A DNA stretch of 64,000 nucleotides from Arthrobacter sp. zg-Y844 (GCF_024385465.1 NZ_JANFLS010000003.1:124001-188000); one strand, 5' to 3'; positions 15,669 to 25,176 are shown, counted from the first letter of the stretch. Notes: generated by a model from the sequence alone, not told the origin. Translations and numbers: made by a program.

Positions 15669-15735
15669 GTCGAAGCGGGCTTGGACGCCACGCCGGACCA
15701 AGCACCAGGGTTCGGCTCAGTCGAAGCGGGCTTGG
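15669..15735. repeat. pair of identical 16-nt direct repeats
   Basis: GTCGAAGCGGGCTTGG occurs at 15669-15684 and again at 15720-15735, 51 bp apart. The second copy encodes the last codons of the zinc-ribbon gene and the first lies just beyond its stop, as if its 3' end had been partly duplicated. Confidence 0.6.
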
Positions 15736-15977
15736 GTGCCGCACCGGGGACAGGGGGCGGACCGGGCCAGGTCCAGGCACACCGCGCACACGGGAAGGTC
15801 GCCGGTATCGTCCTGCAGCGGACGGTTGGGCATCTGTTTGCCGCAGTAGGGGACCGGGCGGCGTGCACGGCTGCGTGCCCGCCGCTTGCAGGGGGTGCAG
15901 AAAATGTGCACCAGATCGTCTTCATCCTTGGGGCGAGTCTCGACCGGCCGGACCAGCGTTGATTCCTGGACGCTCAT
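15717..15977 (-). CDS. small zinc-ribbon protein
   Basis: 86 residues from the ATG at 15977, preceded by AAGGAAAGG. Three Cys pairs are visible: CTPC, CAVC and CPRC, plus a single Cys in VPYCGK. Two pairs per metal would give one or two zinc ribbons. The N-terminus (MSVQESTLVRPVETRPKDED) is hydrophilic, and the middle is very basic (KRRARSRARRP), consistent with nucleic-acid contact. No family is recognised. It lies upstream of the MarR-like gene with 110 nt between, in the same direction. Confidence 0.65.
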   Translation of the reverse strand: MSVQESTLVRPVETRPKDEDDLVHIFCTPCKRRARSRARRPVPYCGKQMPNRPLQDDTGDLPVCAVCLDLARSAPCPRCGTQARFD

Positions 15978-16194
15978 TGCCTTTCCTTGGTACGCATGTT
16001 GCTCGGCCCGACGCCGTCCGACGGCGGAAGCGGGCCCTGTTTCCAAGGTAATCGGTTCCACGCGCCGTAGAATCCGGCCGATCCGGCGCCGGCGCGGGAT
16101 TGAGCGGCTGTCCCCAGATGCAGGGTGGCCGAATTCACGTCGGGATCCGCTGCTGATACAGGCCCGTTACTGCAGCAGTCCCAACGCAGTTCCG

Positions 16195-19100
16195 CTACTG
16201 GAGCAGCGACCGGATGTCGTCGGCGGTGAGCGCGGAACTGAAGACGGCGTCGTCGTCCATTACGGAGGAGAACAGCTTCGCCTTTTGCTCCTTCAGCGCC
16301 ATGACCTTTTCCTCGATCGTGTCGCGGGCCACCATGCGGTACACCATGACGTTGTTTTTCTGCCCGATCCGGTGCGTACGGTCCACCGCCTGGGATTCCG
16401 CTGCCGGGTTCCACCACGGATCCAGCAGGAAGACGTAATCCGCCTCCGTCAGGTTCAACCCGAATCCGCCGGCCTTGAGGCTGATCAGGAACACCGGAAC
16501 AACGCCGTCCTTGAACGAGGCAATGACCTCGGCCCGGTTGCGGGTGGAGCCGTCGAGGTAGGCGTACTTGATGCCCTGCTCGTCGAGGCGCTGGGCGGCC
16601 TTTTTCAGGAAGGACGTGAACTGGCTGAAGATCAGTGCCCGGTGGCCTTCGGCGGTAATGTCTTCGAGCTGCTCAAAGAGCACGTCCAGCTTCGCCGAGG
16701 GCACGCCGTCGTACTCCTCCGGCTCAACGAGTGAAGCGTCCAGGCTGAGCATGCGCAGCAGGGTCAGGGAACGGAAGACGATCATGCGGTTCCGGTCCAT
16801 GTCCTGGATCAGGCCCATGAGTTTCTGCCGTTCGCGCTGCAGATGCGTCTCGTAAATCTTGCGGTGCTTGGGATGCAGTTCCACCTCCAGGATCTGCTCC
16901 TGCTTCTCCGGCAGGTCCTTGGCCACGGCTTCCTTGGTCCGGCGCATCAGCAGCGGCCGGATGCGCCGGCGCAGCCGTGCCAGCAGCTCCGGGCTGTCGC
17001 CGCGTTCAATGGGCCGCTGGTATTCGTCGGCGAACTTCCGGGCGGAAGGGAACAGGCCGGGAGCCACAATGGCGAACAACCCCCAGAGCTCCATCAGGTT
17101 GTTTTCCATCGGGGTGCCCGTGATGGCCAGTTTGAACGGCGCGGGTAGGTCCCGGGCGCACTGATGCACCCGGGTCACCCGGTTCTTGACGAACTGCGCC
17201 TCATCGAGAATCAGGCCGTCCCACTCCTGCTTCCGGTAGGAGGCGAAGTCCAGTCGGAACACCGCGTAGGAGGTGAGGACGACGTCGGCCCCTGCCACCA
17301 CCTCGGCCAGCGGTACGCGGGACTTGCCGCTGGTGTCGGAGACCGTCACCACCTTCAGCCCCGGTGTGAAGCGTGCGGCTTCGGACGCCCAGTTGGGAAC
17401 CACCGAGGTGGGGGCAACCACCAGGAAGGGCCGGCGGGGTTGAGCTACCGCGGAAGATTCTTCCTGTGCCTGCCGTTCCCGGGCGTGGGCAAGCAGGGCG
17501 AGGGTCTGCAGGGTCTTGCCGAGCCCCATATCGTCGGCCAGGATCCCGCCCAGGCCGTGGTCCCAGAGGAACGCCAGCCAGTTGAAGCCGTCCTGCTGAT
17601 ACGGCCGCAGGCTGGCCTGGAGCCCGGCGGGAAGCGGCACCGGGTCCACGGACTCCAGATCCAGCAGGGCCGAGACGGACTCCCGCCAGGCGACGGCTTC
17701 CTCGGTTTCCTCCGCCAGTTCCTCCAGTTCGGACCACAGTCCGGCCTGGTAACGGCTGATGGACAGTTCTCCGGTGTCCCATTCCTGCAGGCCCTGTGCC
17801 TCATTGATCAGGGCGTGGAGATGTTCAAACTCGGGACGGTCCAGGGAAAGGTAGGTCCGGTCCACGAGCAGCAGCTTGGTTTTGCCCTGCGCTATGGCCT
17901 TGAAGATGTCCGCGAACGGCACCAGCCGGCCCTCCACCGTGACCATCACGGCGAGGTCGAACCAGTCGCGGCGTTCGGTTTCCACCGTGGTGATCTTCAG
18001 CTTCGGCGCCTCGAGCAGCTCCCGGTAATCGGGCCGGGTTCCCTCGATCTCCACCCGCACCCCGTCGAGCTTCTCCAGCTCCGGCAGGACATGCTCGGTG
18101 AATTCGGCGGCCTCTATTTCGCGCAGGATCCGGTTGCGGGGTACCGCGTGCAGGGTTTTCCCCGCGGCGGCCAGTAGCGCAGCTTCGGCGGGGATGTCGC
18201 GGTAGGAGGTATCGCCGTCGTCCGCTGCCCCTGCCTTGCCGCTCTGGGGTGTGCGGGTGAGCGGCAGCCGGGTCTGGGAACTGCCGTGCTGATAGACCCA
18301 GCTCCAGGTCAGGGTCAACTGGTCCTCAGGGCCGAAGGCGGCGGTGAGGAGCAGTGCGGGCGGCTCGATCTCGGGGAACTCCACGGAGTCGTCGCTGCTG
18401 GTGACCGGCAGGACCTGCCGCAGCCGCGGGTAGAACTTCTCGAGGAATACCGCGGCGTCTGCCTTCGGCACCATTACCGGGGCGCCTTGGAGCAGCAGGC
18501 CCTTGTCCTGTTCCGTCAGGGTCTTGGCCGTGGGTGCCAGCGTGATGGTGTTCTGCGGAGACCGGAGGTAAATACCGTGGCTGCCGATAATCCCGGCATC
18601 TTCCAGCGGGACCGGCGAGCCGTCCACTTCGAGCGTCGGCAGCAGCTGCAGCGGCGCCGGAGTGTCCCCGCCGGCGGCCCGGACATCCAGGGACAGGGTG
18701 GCGAGTTTCCCGACGCGGACGGCGGCGTCCTTCTTGGTGCCGACAAACGGGATGCCCAGCCGCACCGCTTCATCCAGCAGTTGCCAGAGCAGGGGATTGG
18801 CGAAGTCGTCGAGGTACAGCCAGGAGTCGTTCTGCCCGAAGTAGCTCACCCCGTTGGAGCGGTGCAGGGCAGGGAACTGGGAGAACCAGCGGTGCTGGTC
18901 CGGATCCAGCCGCAGCCCGTAGGTCTGGTAGCTGATGTTGCTCCACGCCAGGTTGTTCTTGACCCAGTTGCCCTTGGAGTTTCGCACCACGGGACGCACC
19001 CCCAGGCGGAAGGGGGTGGCCCGGTGCCGGCTGCGCGGGGCGGGAGCGCCCCAGCGGGGCGCAGCTGCCGCGGCAAAGTTCCGCAGTTCGAACTGCAGTG

Positions 19101-19533
19101 CCAGGGGAGTGGTTTCCGTGGGCTTGGTGCTGTCTGCCAGATCCGCATCGATCAGGGTCTGCAGCGACTGCTGCCAGGCCGGCACGGATGGCCGTAGGGC
19201 GGGGGCGGAGAGTTCCTGCCGGGAAATCAAATGCTCGGTGTTGCTCTGCAGCGCTGCCGCGGCAACATGCTTGCAGTCGAAGCCGAGGGGGCAGCTGCAG
19301 TGGTTATCCAGCAGACGGTAATCACCCTGGCGTTTAGCGCCGAGCTGCAGCATGGTCCGGTAGGGGACCGACGCGCTGCCGCGAACAGACGCGCGCAGCA
19401 CCTCGCCTTGCGCATCCCACTCCAGGGTCTCCACGGCGCCGCCCTTGGCGTAGGTCTGGCCCCGCTGAAACGCCGATCCGCCGACCACGCGGATGACGTC
19501 GGTAACGTCTACGAGCGGAGGGGTTTCGAGCAT
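16195..19533 (-). CDS. SWIM-domain SNF2/RapA-like helicase
   Basis: 1112 residues. A SWIM zinc finger sits at the N-terminus (C79, C81, C87, H89 in HCSCPLGFDCKH). A long middle domain follows, then the SNF2 ATPase: Walker A in DDMGLGKTLQTL near residue 667, Walker B LILDEAQ near 776, and C-terminal helicase motifs with LLDPWWNPAAESQAVDRTHRIGQ near 1050. Such proteins translocate on double-stranded DNA and remodel protein-DNA complexes; the SWIM-SNF2 form is common in actinobacteria but poorly studied. It is monocistronic. The divergent promoter region carries a palindrome at 19631-19654. Confidence 0.95.
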   Translation of the reverse strand: MLETPPLVDVTDVIRVVGGSAFQRGQTYAKGGAVETLEWDAQGEVLRASVRGSASVPYRTMLQLGAKRQGDYRLLDNHCSCPLGFDCKHVAAAALQSNTEHLISRQELSAPALRPSVPAWQQSLQTLIDADLADSTKPTETTPLALQFELRNFAAAAAPRWGAPAPRSRHRATPFRLGVRPVVRNSKGNWVKNNLAWSNISYQTYGLRLDPDQHRWFSQFPALHRSNGVSYFGQNDSWLYLDDFANPLLWQLLDEAVRLGIPFVGTKKDAAVRVGKLATLSLDVRAAGGDTPAPLQLLPTLEVDGSPVPLEDAGIIGSHGIYLRSPQNTITLAPTAKTLTEQDKGLLLQGAPVMVPKADAAVFLEKFYPRLRQVLPVTSSDDSVEFPEIEPPALLLTAAFGPEDQLTLTWSWVYQHGSSQTRLPLTRTPQSGKAGAADDGDTSYRDIPAEAALLAAAGKTLHAVPRNRILREIEAAEFTEHVLPELEKLDGVRVEIEGTRPDYRELLEAPKLKITTVETERRDWFDLAVMVTVEGRLVPFADIFKAIAQGKTKLLLVDRTYLSLDRPEFEHLHALINEAQGLQEWDTGELSISRYQAGLWSELEELAEETEEAVAWRESVSALLDLESVDPVPLPAGLQASLRPYQQDGFNWLAFLWDHGLGGILADDMGLGKTLQTLALLAHARERQAQEESSAVAQPRRPFLVVAPTSVVPNWASEAARFTPGLKVVTVSDTSGKSRVPLAEVVAGADVVLTSYAVFRLDFASYRKQEWDGLILDEAQFVKNRVTRVHQCARDLPAPFKLAITGTPMENNLMELWGLFAIVAPGLFPSARKFADEYQRPIERGDSPELLARLRRRIRPLLMRRTKEAVAKDLPEKQEQILEVELHPKHRKIYETHLQRERQKLMGLIQDMDRNRMIVFRSLTLLRMLSLDASLVEPEEYDGVPSAKLDVLFEQLEDITAEGHRALIFSQFTSFLKKAAQRLDEQGIKYAYLDGSTRNRAEVIASFKDGVVPVFLISLKAGGFGLNLTEADYVFLLDPWWNPAAESQAVDRTHRIGQKNNVMVYRMVARDTIEEKVMALKEQKAKLFSSVMDDDAVFSSALTADDIRSLLQ

Positions 19534-19630
19534 GGTTTTATCGTCTCACGCAGTACTGACGGTTTCCGCCGCCGGCTTCCTTCGGGGAATTTGGCAGGGT
19601 CCGGGGTGCCCTGTTTAGGATGTTAGTAGC

Positions 19631-19654
19631 GCGGATCACAATGGCGTGATCTGC
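19631..19654. promoter_or_regulatory. palindrome between SNF2 helicase and GNAT genes
   Basis: GCGGATCAC and GTGATCTGC are separated by AATGGC, matching at 8 of 9 positions. It lies in the divergent 263-nt gap, 98 nt from the helicase start and 143 nt from the acetyltransferase start, where an operator could act on either gene. I see no other coding potential in this gap. Confidence 0.35.
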
Positions 19655-19796
19655 GTTTCACTTCTTTCTGGTCGGGTACCGGCATGGAACCGCCGTTTCA
19701 CGCGTCGGGGTGGCCCCGTCGTCGTCGTCCGCCCTCCTCCGCCTGAACCTCCGGTGCAGTCCCGGCTCCCAAATACCCGTGCGCTATTATCGCCGC

Positions 19797-20369
19797 ATGA
19801 ATGATTCTGCGGGTCTTCAGGAATGGTCATCTTCAATGCTCACCGGCGAGCGGGTCCGCTTCCGCGAGCTTCGTGAACCTGACCTCGCACACCTGGCCGA
19901 GTGGTGGAATGACCCGTCCCAGGCGATCCTGCAGCAGGACCGGGTCACCGTCCGCCCGCAGGAGGCCGCGGCGGCACTGTTTCGGACCTGGAGCAAGAAC
20001 GAGTCACCGTCCGGTTTCGGCTACAGCATTGTCAATCCGGCCGAAAAGCTGATCGGACATATCAGCGTCTGGGGTATATCCGTTCCGGAACGGATTGCCA
20101 CCATGGCAATTATCATCAGCCCGGAATTCCAGGACCAGGGCCTGGGGAGGGAATCCCTGCAGCTCGGACTGCGGATTGTCTTTGAGGAAATGGGTGCGCA
20201 TAAGGCCGAACTGCAGACGTGGTCCTATAACCAGCGGGCCATTCATCTGTATCGGTCGCTGGGGTTCCGTGAGGAAGGACGCCGCCGCGCCGCTGTGTTC
20301 CACCGCGGAGAGTTCCACGACCAGATGCTGCTCGGAATGCTGGAGGAGGAATACCGGGCCGAGGGCTAG
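19797..20369 (+). CDS. GNAT-family N-acetyltransferase (RimJ/RimL-like)
   Basis: 190 residues from the ATG at 19797; a later in-frame ATG (MLTGERVRFRELREPDL) 14 codons downstream is an alternative and gives the typical family start. The acetyl-CoA binding region is IIISPEFQDQGLGRESLQLG (motif A, Q/RxxGxG/A form), followed by YNQRAIHLYRSLGFREEGRRR (motif B). This profile is of RimJ/RimL-type enzymes that acetylate protein N-termini or small amines. The substrate is unknown. It converges on the alpha/beta hydrolase with a 4-nt overlap. Confidence 0.88.
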   Translation: MNDSAGLQEWSSSMLTGERVRFRELREPDLAHLAEWWNDPSQAILQQDRVTVRPQEAAAALFRTWSKNESPSGFGYSIVNPAEKLIGHISVWGISVPERIATMAIIISPEFQDQGLGRESLQLGLRIVFEEMGAHKAELQTWSYNQRAIHLYRSLGFREEGRRRAAVFHRGEFHDQMLLGMLEEEYRAEG

Positions 20370-21181
20370 GGCAGTCCGGCGGACGCCGGTGACCCGGAGC
20401 CGACATGGATTTCGACGCGTTCGATCCAATCCCGCATCAAAGCTGAGACCAGCGCGGGACGTTCGAGGTGGAGGTTGTGCCCGGCGGCGTCCAGCACGGT
20501 GAAGGTGCCACGCGGGTAATTCTCCCGCACTGCCCAGCCGTCTTCGTATCCGGTGACATGGTCCTGACGGCCGAAAATGTGCAGGGACGGCGCTTCGAAC
20601 GGCTGCGCGTGGGCGAGCTCGGGCTCCGTGTCCAGCGCGTAGTCAGCGGCAATCTGTTCCATAAGTGCCTGATCCGCGCCCCGGAGGCCCGGGAGCACGT
20701 ACTCGGAGAAGCCCGCAAAAGCGTCGGCTGTCTGCAGGACCGCCTCGTCCTCGAAGTCGGCCGAGCCATCTGCCCCGGCCTCAATCAGGGCCGGGTCCCG
20801 GTGAATGATTTGCCGGGGCGGCAGGACCCGGTCTTCGTGGATCGCCGTGAACACCGACGCCAGGGTTGCCAACCCGAGCACCTGGTCCTTCAGGGTATGG
20901 GCCACGTGCCGGGCCACCATGCCGCCGAAGGAATTCCCGATCAGGGCAAACGGCTCGTCGCCCAGCCGGTTCCTGATCTCCTCGACGACGCCGTCTGCCA
21001 CCTCTTGGGCGCCGGCAGCCGGCGTCCGCGAACCGTGCTCGGCCCAGGGAAGGTCAAGATAGATGCGCCGCCAGGCAAGGTCGCCAAGGGCGCCTTCCAG
21101 GGGCAGCATGATCCGGTGGTCCACGCCAAACCCGTGTATGAGCACCAGGGGTTGGCCGTTTCCTATTTCGCGGGCAATCAC
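20366..21181 (-). CDS. alpha/beta-fold hydrolase
   Basis: 271 residues. It has the oxyanion HGFG motif (VLIHGFGVDHRI), nucleophile elbow GNSFGG (Ser), a late Asp in IFGRQDHVTG and catalytic His in AAGHNLHLERP, which together give a complete Ser-Asp-His triad. This is the pattern of epoxide hydrolase, lactonase and ester-cleaving enzymes; the substrate cannot be set. It has a short C-terminal Gly/Ser/Pro tail. It ends within the GNAT gene's last 4 nt, so the two are convergent. Confidence 0.9.
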   Translation of the reverse strand: MIAREIGNGQPLVLIHGFGVDHRIMLPLEGALGDLAWRRIYLDLPWAEHGSRTPAAGAQEVADGVVEEIRNRLGDEPFALIGNSFGGMVARHVAHTLKDQVLGLATLASVFTAIHEDRVLPPRQIIHRDPALIEAGADGSADFEDEAVLQTADAFAGFSEYVLPGLRGADQALMEQIAADYALDTEPELAHAQPFEAPSLHIFGRQDHVTGYEDGWAVRENYPRGTFTVLDAAGHNLHLERPALVSALMRDWIERVEIHVGSGSPASAGLP

Positions 21182-21265
21182 CCCGCGATCCTATGCGCGC
21201 CCCTGCCCGCACGGGCGGAACGACTGGCCGGAGTCTGAACCGTGAGCGGCACGGCTCCGCTGCAG

Positions 21266-22303
21266 CTACCCCGCGGCCTGCGTCGTAGCGTTTCCCTGCG
21301 GCTTCACCACCGGGAAACTGCCGTGCGGTTCATCGTCCTCTTCAAAATGGTTGTAGGCCCTTCCGACAATCAGCGGATCCGGTGCATGCGCAATGGAGCT
21401 GTCCTTGTTCGGATATTCCACTGTGCTGAGCACATGGCGCATCGCTTCGAGCCGGGCGCGTTTCTTGTCATTGGACTTCACTGCGGTCCAGGGCGCATCT
21501 CCGGTGTCCGTGTAAAAGAACATGGCTTCCTTCGCCTCGGTGTACGCGTCCCACTTATCCAGGCTGGCCAAGTCGGTGGGGGAGAGCTTCCACTGCTTCA
21601 CGGGATCCGTTTCCCGGGCAGCGAACCGGGCCAGCTGCTCCGCCCGGCCTACCGAGAACCACAGCTTGTGCAGCAGGGTGCCGGAATTGACGAGCATCCG
21701 TTCGAGCTCCGGAACCTCCCGCATAAACTCCAGGTACTGCGCCGGGGTGCAATACCCCATCACGCGTTCGACGCCGGCCCGGTTGTACCAGGAGCGGTCC
21801 ATCATCACGATCTCTCCGCCGCTGGGCAGGGTGCGGATATACCGTTGGAAGTACCACTGGGTCTGCTCCTCGGAGGTGGGCTTCTCCAATGCCACCACCC
21901 GTGCACCGCGGGGATTCAGGTGCTCGTCGAACCGCTTGATCGCCCCGCCTTTTCCGGCGGCATCGCGGCCTTCGAAGATGATGAGCATTTTCTGCCCGGT
22001 TTCCTTGACCCAGAGCTGCATCTTCAGCAGTTCAATCTGGAGCCGGCGTTTCTGCCGGTCATAGGTGCGCCGGCTGAGCTTGGTGTCGTAGGGGTAGTTC
22101 TGGCGCCAGGCGTCGTCGTCGACCTTGATCTTGAGCTTTTTGCCCTTCGTTTTCAGTTCCTGCAGCTCGTCGAGTTCCTGCGCATAGTCCTCCGCGACCG
22201 CCACGCGCTGACCGTCCAGGCTTTGTTCATCCGCCGCGAGTCCGTTGGCTGCTGACGGTTGCCGGGCCGAAACTTCCTTGGTGCCGTTCTTACTGGTTGC
22301 CAT
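21266..22303 (-). CDS. ppk2: polyphosphate kinase 2 family protein
   Basis: 345 residues from the ATG at 22303, preceded by GTGGAG. A longer upstream frame is low-complexity antisense to the HNH gene and was rejected. Walker A is EGRDAAGKGG (111-120), Walker B lies in VMMDRSWYNRAG (167-177), and the lid module carries conserved Arg residues. PPK2 enzymes transfer phosphate between polyphosphate and GDP/ADP. The first 60 residues are a charged N-terminal extension. It is divergent from the HNH nuclease gene and has no operon partner. Confidence 0.93.
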   Translation of the reverse strand: MATSKNGTKEVSARQPSAANGLAADEQSLDGQRVAVAEDYAQELDELQELKTKGKKLKIKVDDDAWRQNYPYDTKLSRRTYDRQKRRLQIELLKMQLWVKETGQKMLIIFEGRDAAGKGGAIKRFDEHLNPRGARVVALEKPTSEEQTQWYFQRYIRTLPSGGEIVMMDRSWYNRAGVERVMGYCTPAQYLEFMREVPELERMLVNSGTLLHKLWFSVGRAEQLARFAARETDPVKQWKLSPTDLASLDKWDAYTEAKEAMFFYTDTGDAPWTAVKSNDKKRARLEAMRHVLSTVEYPNKDSSIAHAPDPLIVGRAYNHFEEDDEPHGSFPVVKPQGNATTQAAG

Positions 22304-22454
22304 GACATCTCCACTGCCGGTTGGGTTATCCGAACTTACGCGGCACTGCCTACTGATTGGAAGAGGGAACGGGTCTCTGTGTACGACGGCGGCGGGCAGC
22401 ATGGTCGGCGCGCCTGAGCGGCAGGCGGTGCCATGCCGCAGATAATGGTTGGCG

Positions 22455-23471
22455 ATGACTTCACTACGCACCAAAGCTCTGTCGCTCGTTGCCCTGCTCG
22501 CCCTCGGCGTAGTCGGCTGCACCCCCGCCACCGACACCGGCTCCGAACCAGCCCCGTCCTCCGCGACCCAACCCGCGACGGGGTCCACCGAACCCGCGGG
22601 CCCGTCCGCTCCTGCCGAGCCCGCCGCCCCTGCCGAGCCCGCCGCAGCAGGCACCGCGCTGGACCAGTTGGCCGGCATCCCGATCAAGGGCCGCGCACCG
22701 AAGACCGGGTACGACCGCGAGCAGTTCGGTCCGGCCTGGGCCGATACGGATCACAACGGCTGCGACACCCGCAACGACATCCTCGCCCGCGACCTCGTGG
22801 ACATTGTGTACAAGGATGGAACCCGGGAATGCGTGGTTGCCTCGGGCACCTTCCTGGATCCCTACACGGGAACCACCATTGCGTTTGTCCGCGGCAACAC
22901 CACCAGCACCGCCGTCCAGATCGACCATGTGGTGGCCCTTTCCGATGCCTGGCAGAAGGGGGCGCAGCAGCTGTCCGCCGAGGAACGCCGGCAGCTGGCC
23001 AATGATCCGTTGAACCTCATGGCCGCCGACGGGCCCGCCAACGGCTCCAAGTCCGACGGCGACGCCGCCACCTGGCTGCCCGCCAACAAGGACTTCCGCT
23101 GCGAATATGTAGCCCGCCAGACTGCAGTCAAAGCCGAATACCGGCTGTGGATGACGCAGGCAGAGCATGACGCGATCGCTGCCGTCCTGTCCGGCTGCCC
23201 GGACGAGCCGGTTCCCGCGCGGGACGGCACCGTGCCTGCCGCAGCGGTTGCTGCAGCCGACGCCGCGCAGCCTGCACCTGCCGCTCCTGCACCCGCCGCA
23301 CCCGCACCTGCCGCACCCGCGGTGGAACCTGCACCCGCCGCACCCGCCGGAACCGTCTATGCCAACTGCACGGCAGTGAAGGCCGCGGGTGTGGCGCCGA
23401 TCCGACCGGGCGACGCCGGCTGGGATCCCAAGTTTGACCGGGACGGCGACGGCGTGGGCTGCACGTCCTAG
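22455..23471 (+). CDS. secreted HNH (DUF1524-like) nuclease lipoprotein with excalibur domain
   Basis: 338 residues from the ATG at 22455 (a TTG two codons upstream is in frame). A lipoprotein signal ends at C22 (LVALLALGVVGC), followed by a long Pro/Ala/Thr-rich linker. The nuclease core has the DHVV motif (QIDHVVALSDAW) with downstream Asn and Lys (NDPLNLMAADGPANGSKSD), as in the HNH family of extracellular nucleases. After a second Pro/Ala linker comes an excalibur domain with a Ca-binding DRDGDGVGC loop. It is an exported, envelope-linked nuclease, probably for nutrient DNA. The 3' end overlaps convergent gluQ by 4 nt. Confidence 0.9.
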   Translation: MTSLRTKALSLVALLALGVVGCTPATDTGSEPAPSSATQPATGSTEPAGPSAPAEPAAPAEPAAAGTALDQLAGIPIKGRAPKTGYDREQFGPAWADTDHNGCDTRNDILARDLVDIVYKDGTRECVVASGTFLDPYTGTTIAFVRGNTTSTAVQIDHVVALSDAWQKGAQQLSAEERRQLANDPLNLMAADGPANGSKSDGDAATWLPANKDFRCEYVARQTAVKAEYRLWMTQAEHDAIAAVLSGCPDEPVPARDGTVPAAAVAAADAAQPAPAAPAPAAPAPAAPAVEPAPAAPAGTVYANCTAVKAAGVAPIRPGDAGWDPKFDRDGDGVGCTS

Positions 23472-24367
23472 GGCACGTAGGCCTTGGCCTCAAAGATCCA
23501 CGGCTCCAGCGGGATCCGCGCGGGAGAGAATTCGGCCAGTGCTTCGCTGAGGTTCCCGGGCAGGCCCAGGGACCCGAGGATCAGGGCCCGGACGGCATCC
23601 GCATCCAGCCCCGCTGCGGCAAGGTCGGTGAGGGTGACGGCGCCGTCGCGCTTGGCCAGCCGCTGGCCAGAAGTGTTCAGCGCCAGCGGAACATGGGCGT
23701 AGCTGACCGGAGGCAGCCCGAGGAGGGAACCGAGGTACGCCTGGCGGGGCGCCGAACTCAGCAGGTCATCCCCGCGCACTACCTGGTCAATGCCCTGCAG
23801 TGCATCGTCGAGGACCACCGCAAGGTTGTAGGAGGGGACGCCGTCGTTGCGCAGCAGCACCAGGTCGTCCACCGCGGAGGTGTAGCTGCCGTGCAGCTCA
23901 TCGGTCACGGTGAACTCGTTTACCTCCGTCCGCAGGCGCAGGGCGGCGGGACGTTCGCGCCGTCGTCGGGCACGCTGCTCTTCGGTGAGGTTCCGGCAGG
24001 TACCGGGGTAGGCCCCGGGCGGCGCATGCGGGGCGGACGCCGCTTCCGCCACCTCGCGCCGGGTGCAGAAGCATTCATACACGAGTCCGGCACTGCGCAG
24101 CCGGTCGATGGCGTCCAGATAGATTTCAGTGCGTTCGGTCTGCCGGATGATCTCGCCGTCCCAGTCCAGTCCGACGGCGGTTAGGTCGCGCAGCTGGGCC
24201 GCTTCGGCGCCGGAGCGCACCCGGTCAAGGTCCTCCATCCGCAGCAGGAACCGGCGGCCGGTGCTGCGGGCGAAGAGCCAGGCCAGCAGGGCGGTGCGCA
24301 GGTTTCCTACGTGGAGCTCACCGGTGGGACTGGGAGCGAAGCGGCCGGCGGCGGAGGAATGAGGCAC
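23468..24367 (-). CDS. gluQ: glutamyl-Q tRNA(Asp) synthetase
   Basis: 299 residues, a truncated GluRS-like protein. The HIGH-equivalent motif is in RFAPSPTGELHVGN (9-22), a zinc site is suggested by CFCTRRE plus a downstream Cys in YPGTC, and the KMSKS-equivalent is RLAKRDGA. The anticodon-binding domain of GluRS is absent, as in E. coli YadB. The enzyme attaches glutamate to queuosine in tRNA(Asp). Actinobacteria vary in queuosine use; here no tgt or que genes are in the window. The start was placed at the ATG giving MPHSSAAGRFAPSPTG. Confidence 0.93.
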   Translation of the reverse strand: MPHSSAAGRFAPSPTGELHVGNLRTALLAWLFARSTGRRFLLRMEDLDRVRSGAEAAQLRDLTAVGLDWDGEIIRQTERTEIYLDAIDRLRSAGLVYECFCTRREVAEAASAPHAPPGAYPGTCRNLTEEQRARRRRERPAALRLRTEVNEFTVTDELHGSYTSAVDDLVLLRNDGVPSYNLAVVLDDALQGIDQVVRGDDLLSSAPRQAYLGSLLGLPPVSYAHVPLALNTSGQRLAKRDGAVTLTDLAAAGLDADAVRALILGSLGLPGNLSEALAEFSPARIPLEPWIFEAKAYVP

Positions 24368-24525
24368 AAGACCAGTCTATTCGGGTGAGGTGTTGTCCGC
24401 GGTGGCCTTCGTTCTCCGGGCGTTGGGAGTTTTATTGCCCGGGCTGCAGAAGGGTTTTCGGCTGCGGACCGAGGGTGTCCGCAAGGCTGTGGCCGCACCC
24501 CGGGAAGGTGCCTAGCGTTGCACGC

Positions 24526-24777
24526 ATGGGACTCATGGAGATCGAGGTTGCCCAGATGGAACACCGCCTGCGGGCAGCCGAGATGGAACAGCGGCACCGC
24601 CTCCGGCGAATCCTGCAGGAGCGGGAACAAGCGGACGGACCGGGGCGTGTCCAGACCGACTGGCCGCTGATCACACTGCGCTTCGGGCGTTTCCAGGTGG
24701 CTCTGCTCCGTACCGTCTGGCTGCCGTCCGGACGGGTCCACCATTCACACGGGGCGTCCAGACTTCTTCCGGGGTAG
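24526..24777 (+). CDS. hypothetical small protein with coiled-coil start
   Basis: 83 residues from ATG 24526 (an alternative ATG at 24535). The first half is a charged amphipathic helix with heptad-like spacing (EVAQMEHRLRAAEMEQRHRL); the second half has a few hydrophobic residues and a basic end. There is no clear ribosome site, so a leaderless or downstream start is possible. No family is recognised, and coding status is moderate. An antisense frame over the same DNA has poorer composition. Confidence 0.45.
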   Translation: MGLMEIEVAQMEHRLRAAEMEQRHRLRRILQEREQADGPGRVQTDWPLITLRFGRFQVALLRTVWLPSGRVHHSHGASRLLPG

Positions 24778-24854
24778 CGGGAGTAGCGTTTTGAGCGAAG
24801 AGGCTACCGCCGCATTCCGTGCTGGGCGGAACGGCGGCCCCGGCTGGAGATCAC

Positions 24855-25163
24855 ATGACTGGTGGTTACGCGGGACACAGCGCAAACTCGGGCAGGAAGC
24901 GCACGACGACGGTGGGCGGGTCCCGGTGGACCATCCTGGTTGTTGGGCTGGTGATGCTGCTGCTCATCATTGCCCAAGGGGTGGCCACCGGGTTCACCGG
25001 CCTGTTGGGGTCGGCCGGCCTGATCGCTCTGTGCACCGGGCTGTACACGGTCCTGACCAACCGGCCGTCCTGGCTGGACCTGCCGAACCGGGTGCTCGGA
25101 GGCATCCTCGCTGTTGCAGGGCTGCTCGCCTCGGTGATCGCGACGGCGATCCACTGGGGATAG
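24855..25163 (+). CDS. small membrane protein, three hydrophobic helices
   Basis: 102 residues from the ATG at 24855, preceded by TGGAGA; a GTG 36 nt upstream is possible. A polar N-terminus of about 25 residues (MTGGYAGHSANSGRKRTTTV) is followed by helices near residues 27-46, 48-66 and 80-98, with a loop LTNRPSWLDLPNRVLGG. No family assigned. It is convergent with the amino acid permease (14-nt gap). Confidence 0.6.
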   Translation: MTGGYAGHSANSGRKRTTTVGGSRWTILVVGLVMLLLIIAQGVATGFTGLLGSAGLIALCTGLYTVLTNRPSWLDLPNRVLGGILAVAGLLASVIATAIHWG

Positions 25164-25176
25164 GGCAGCGGGCAGA

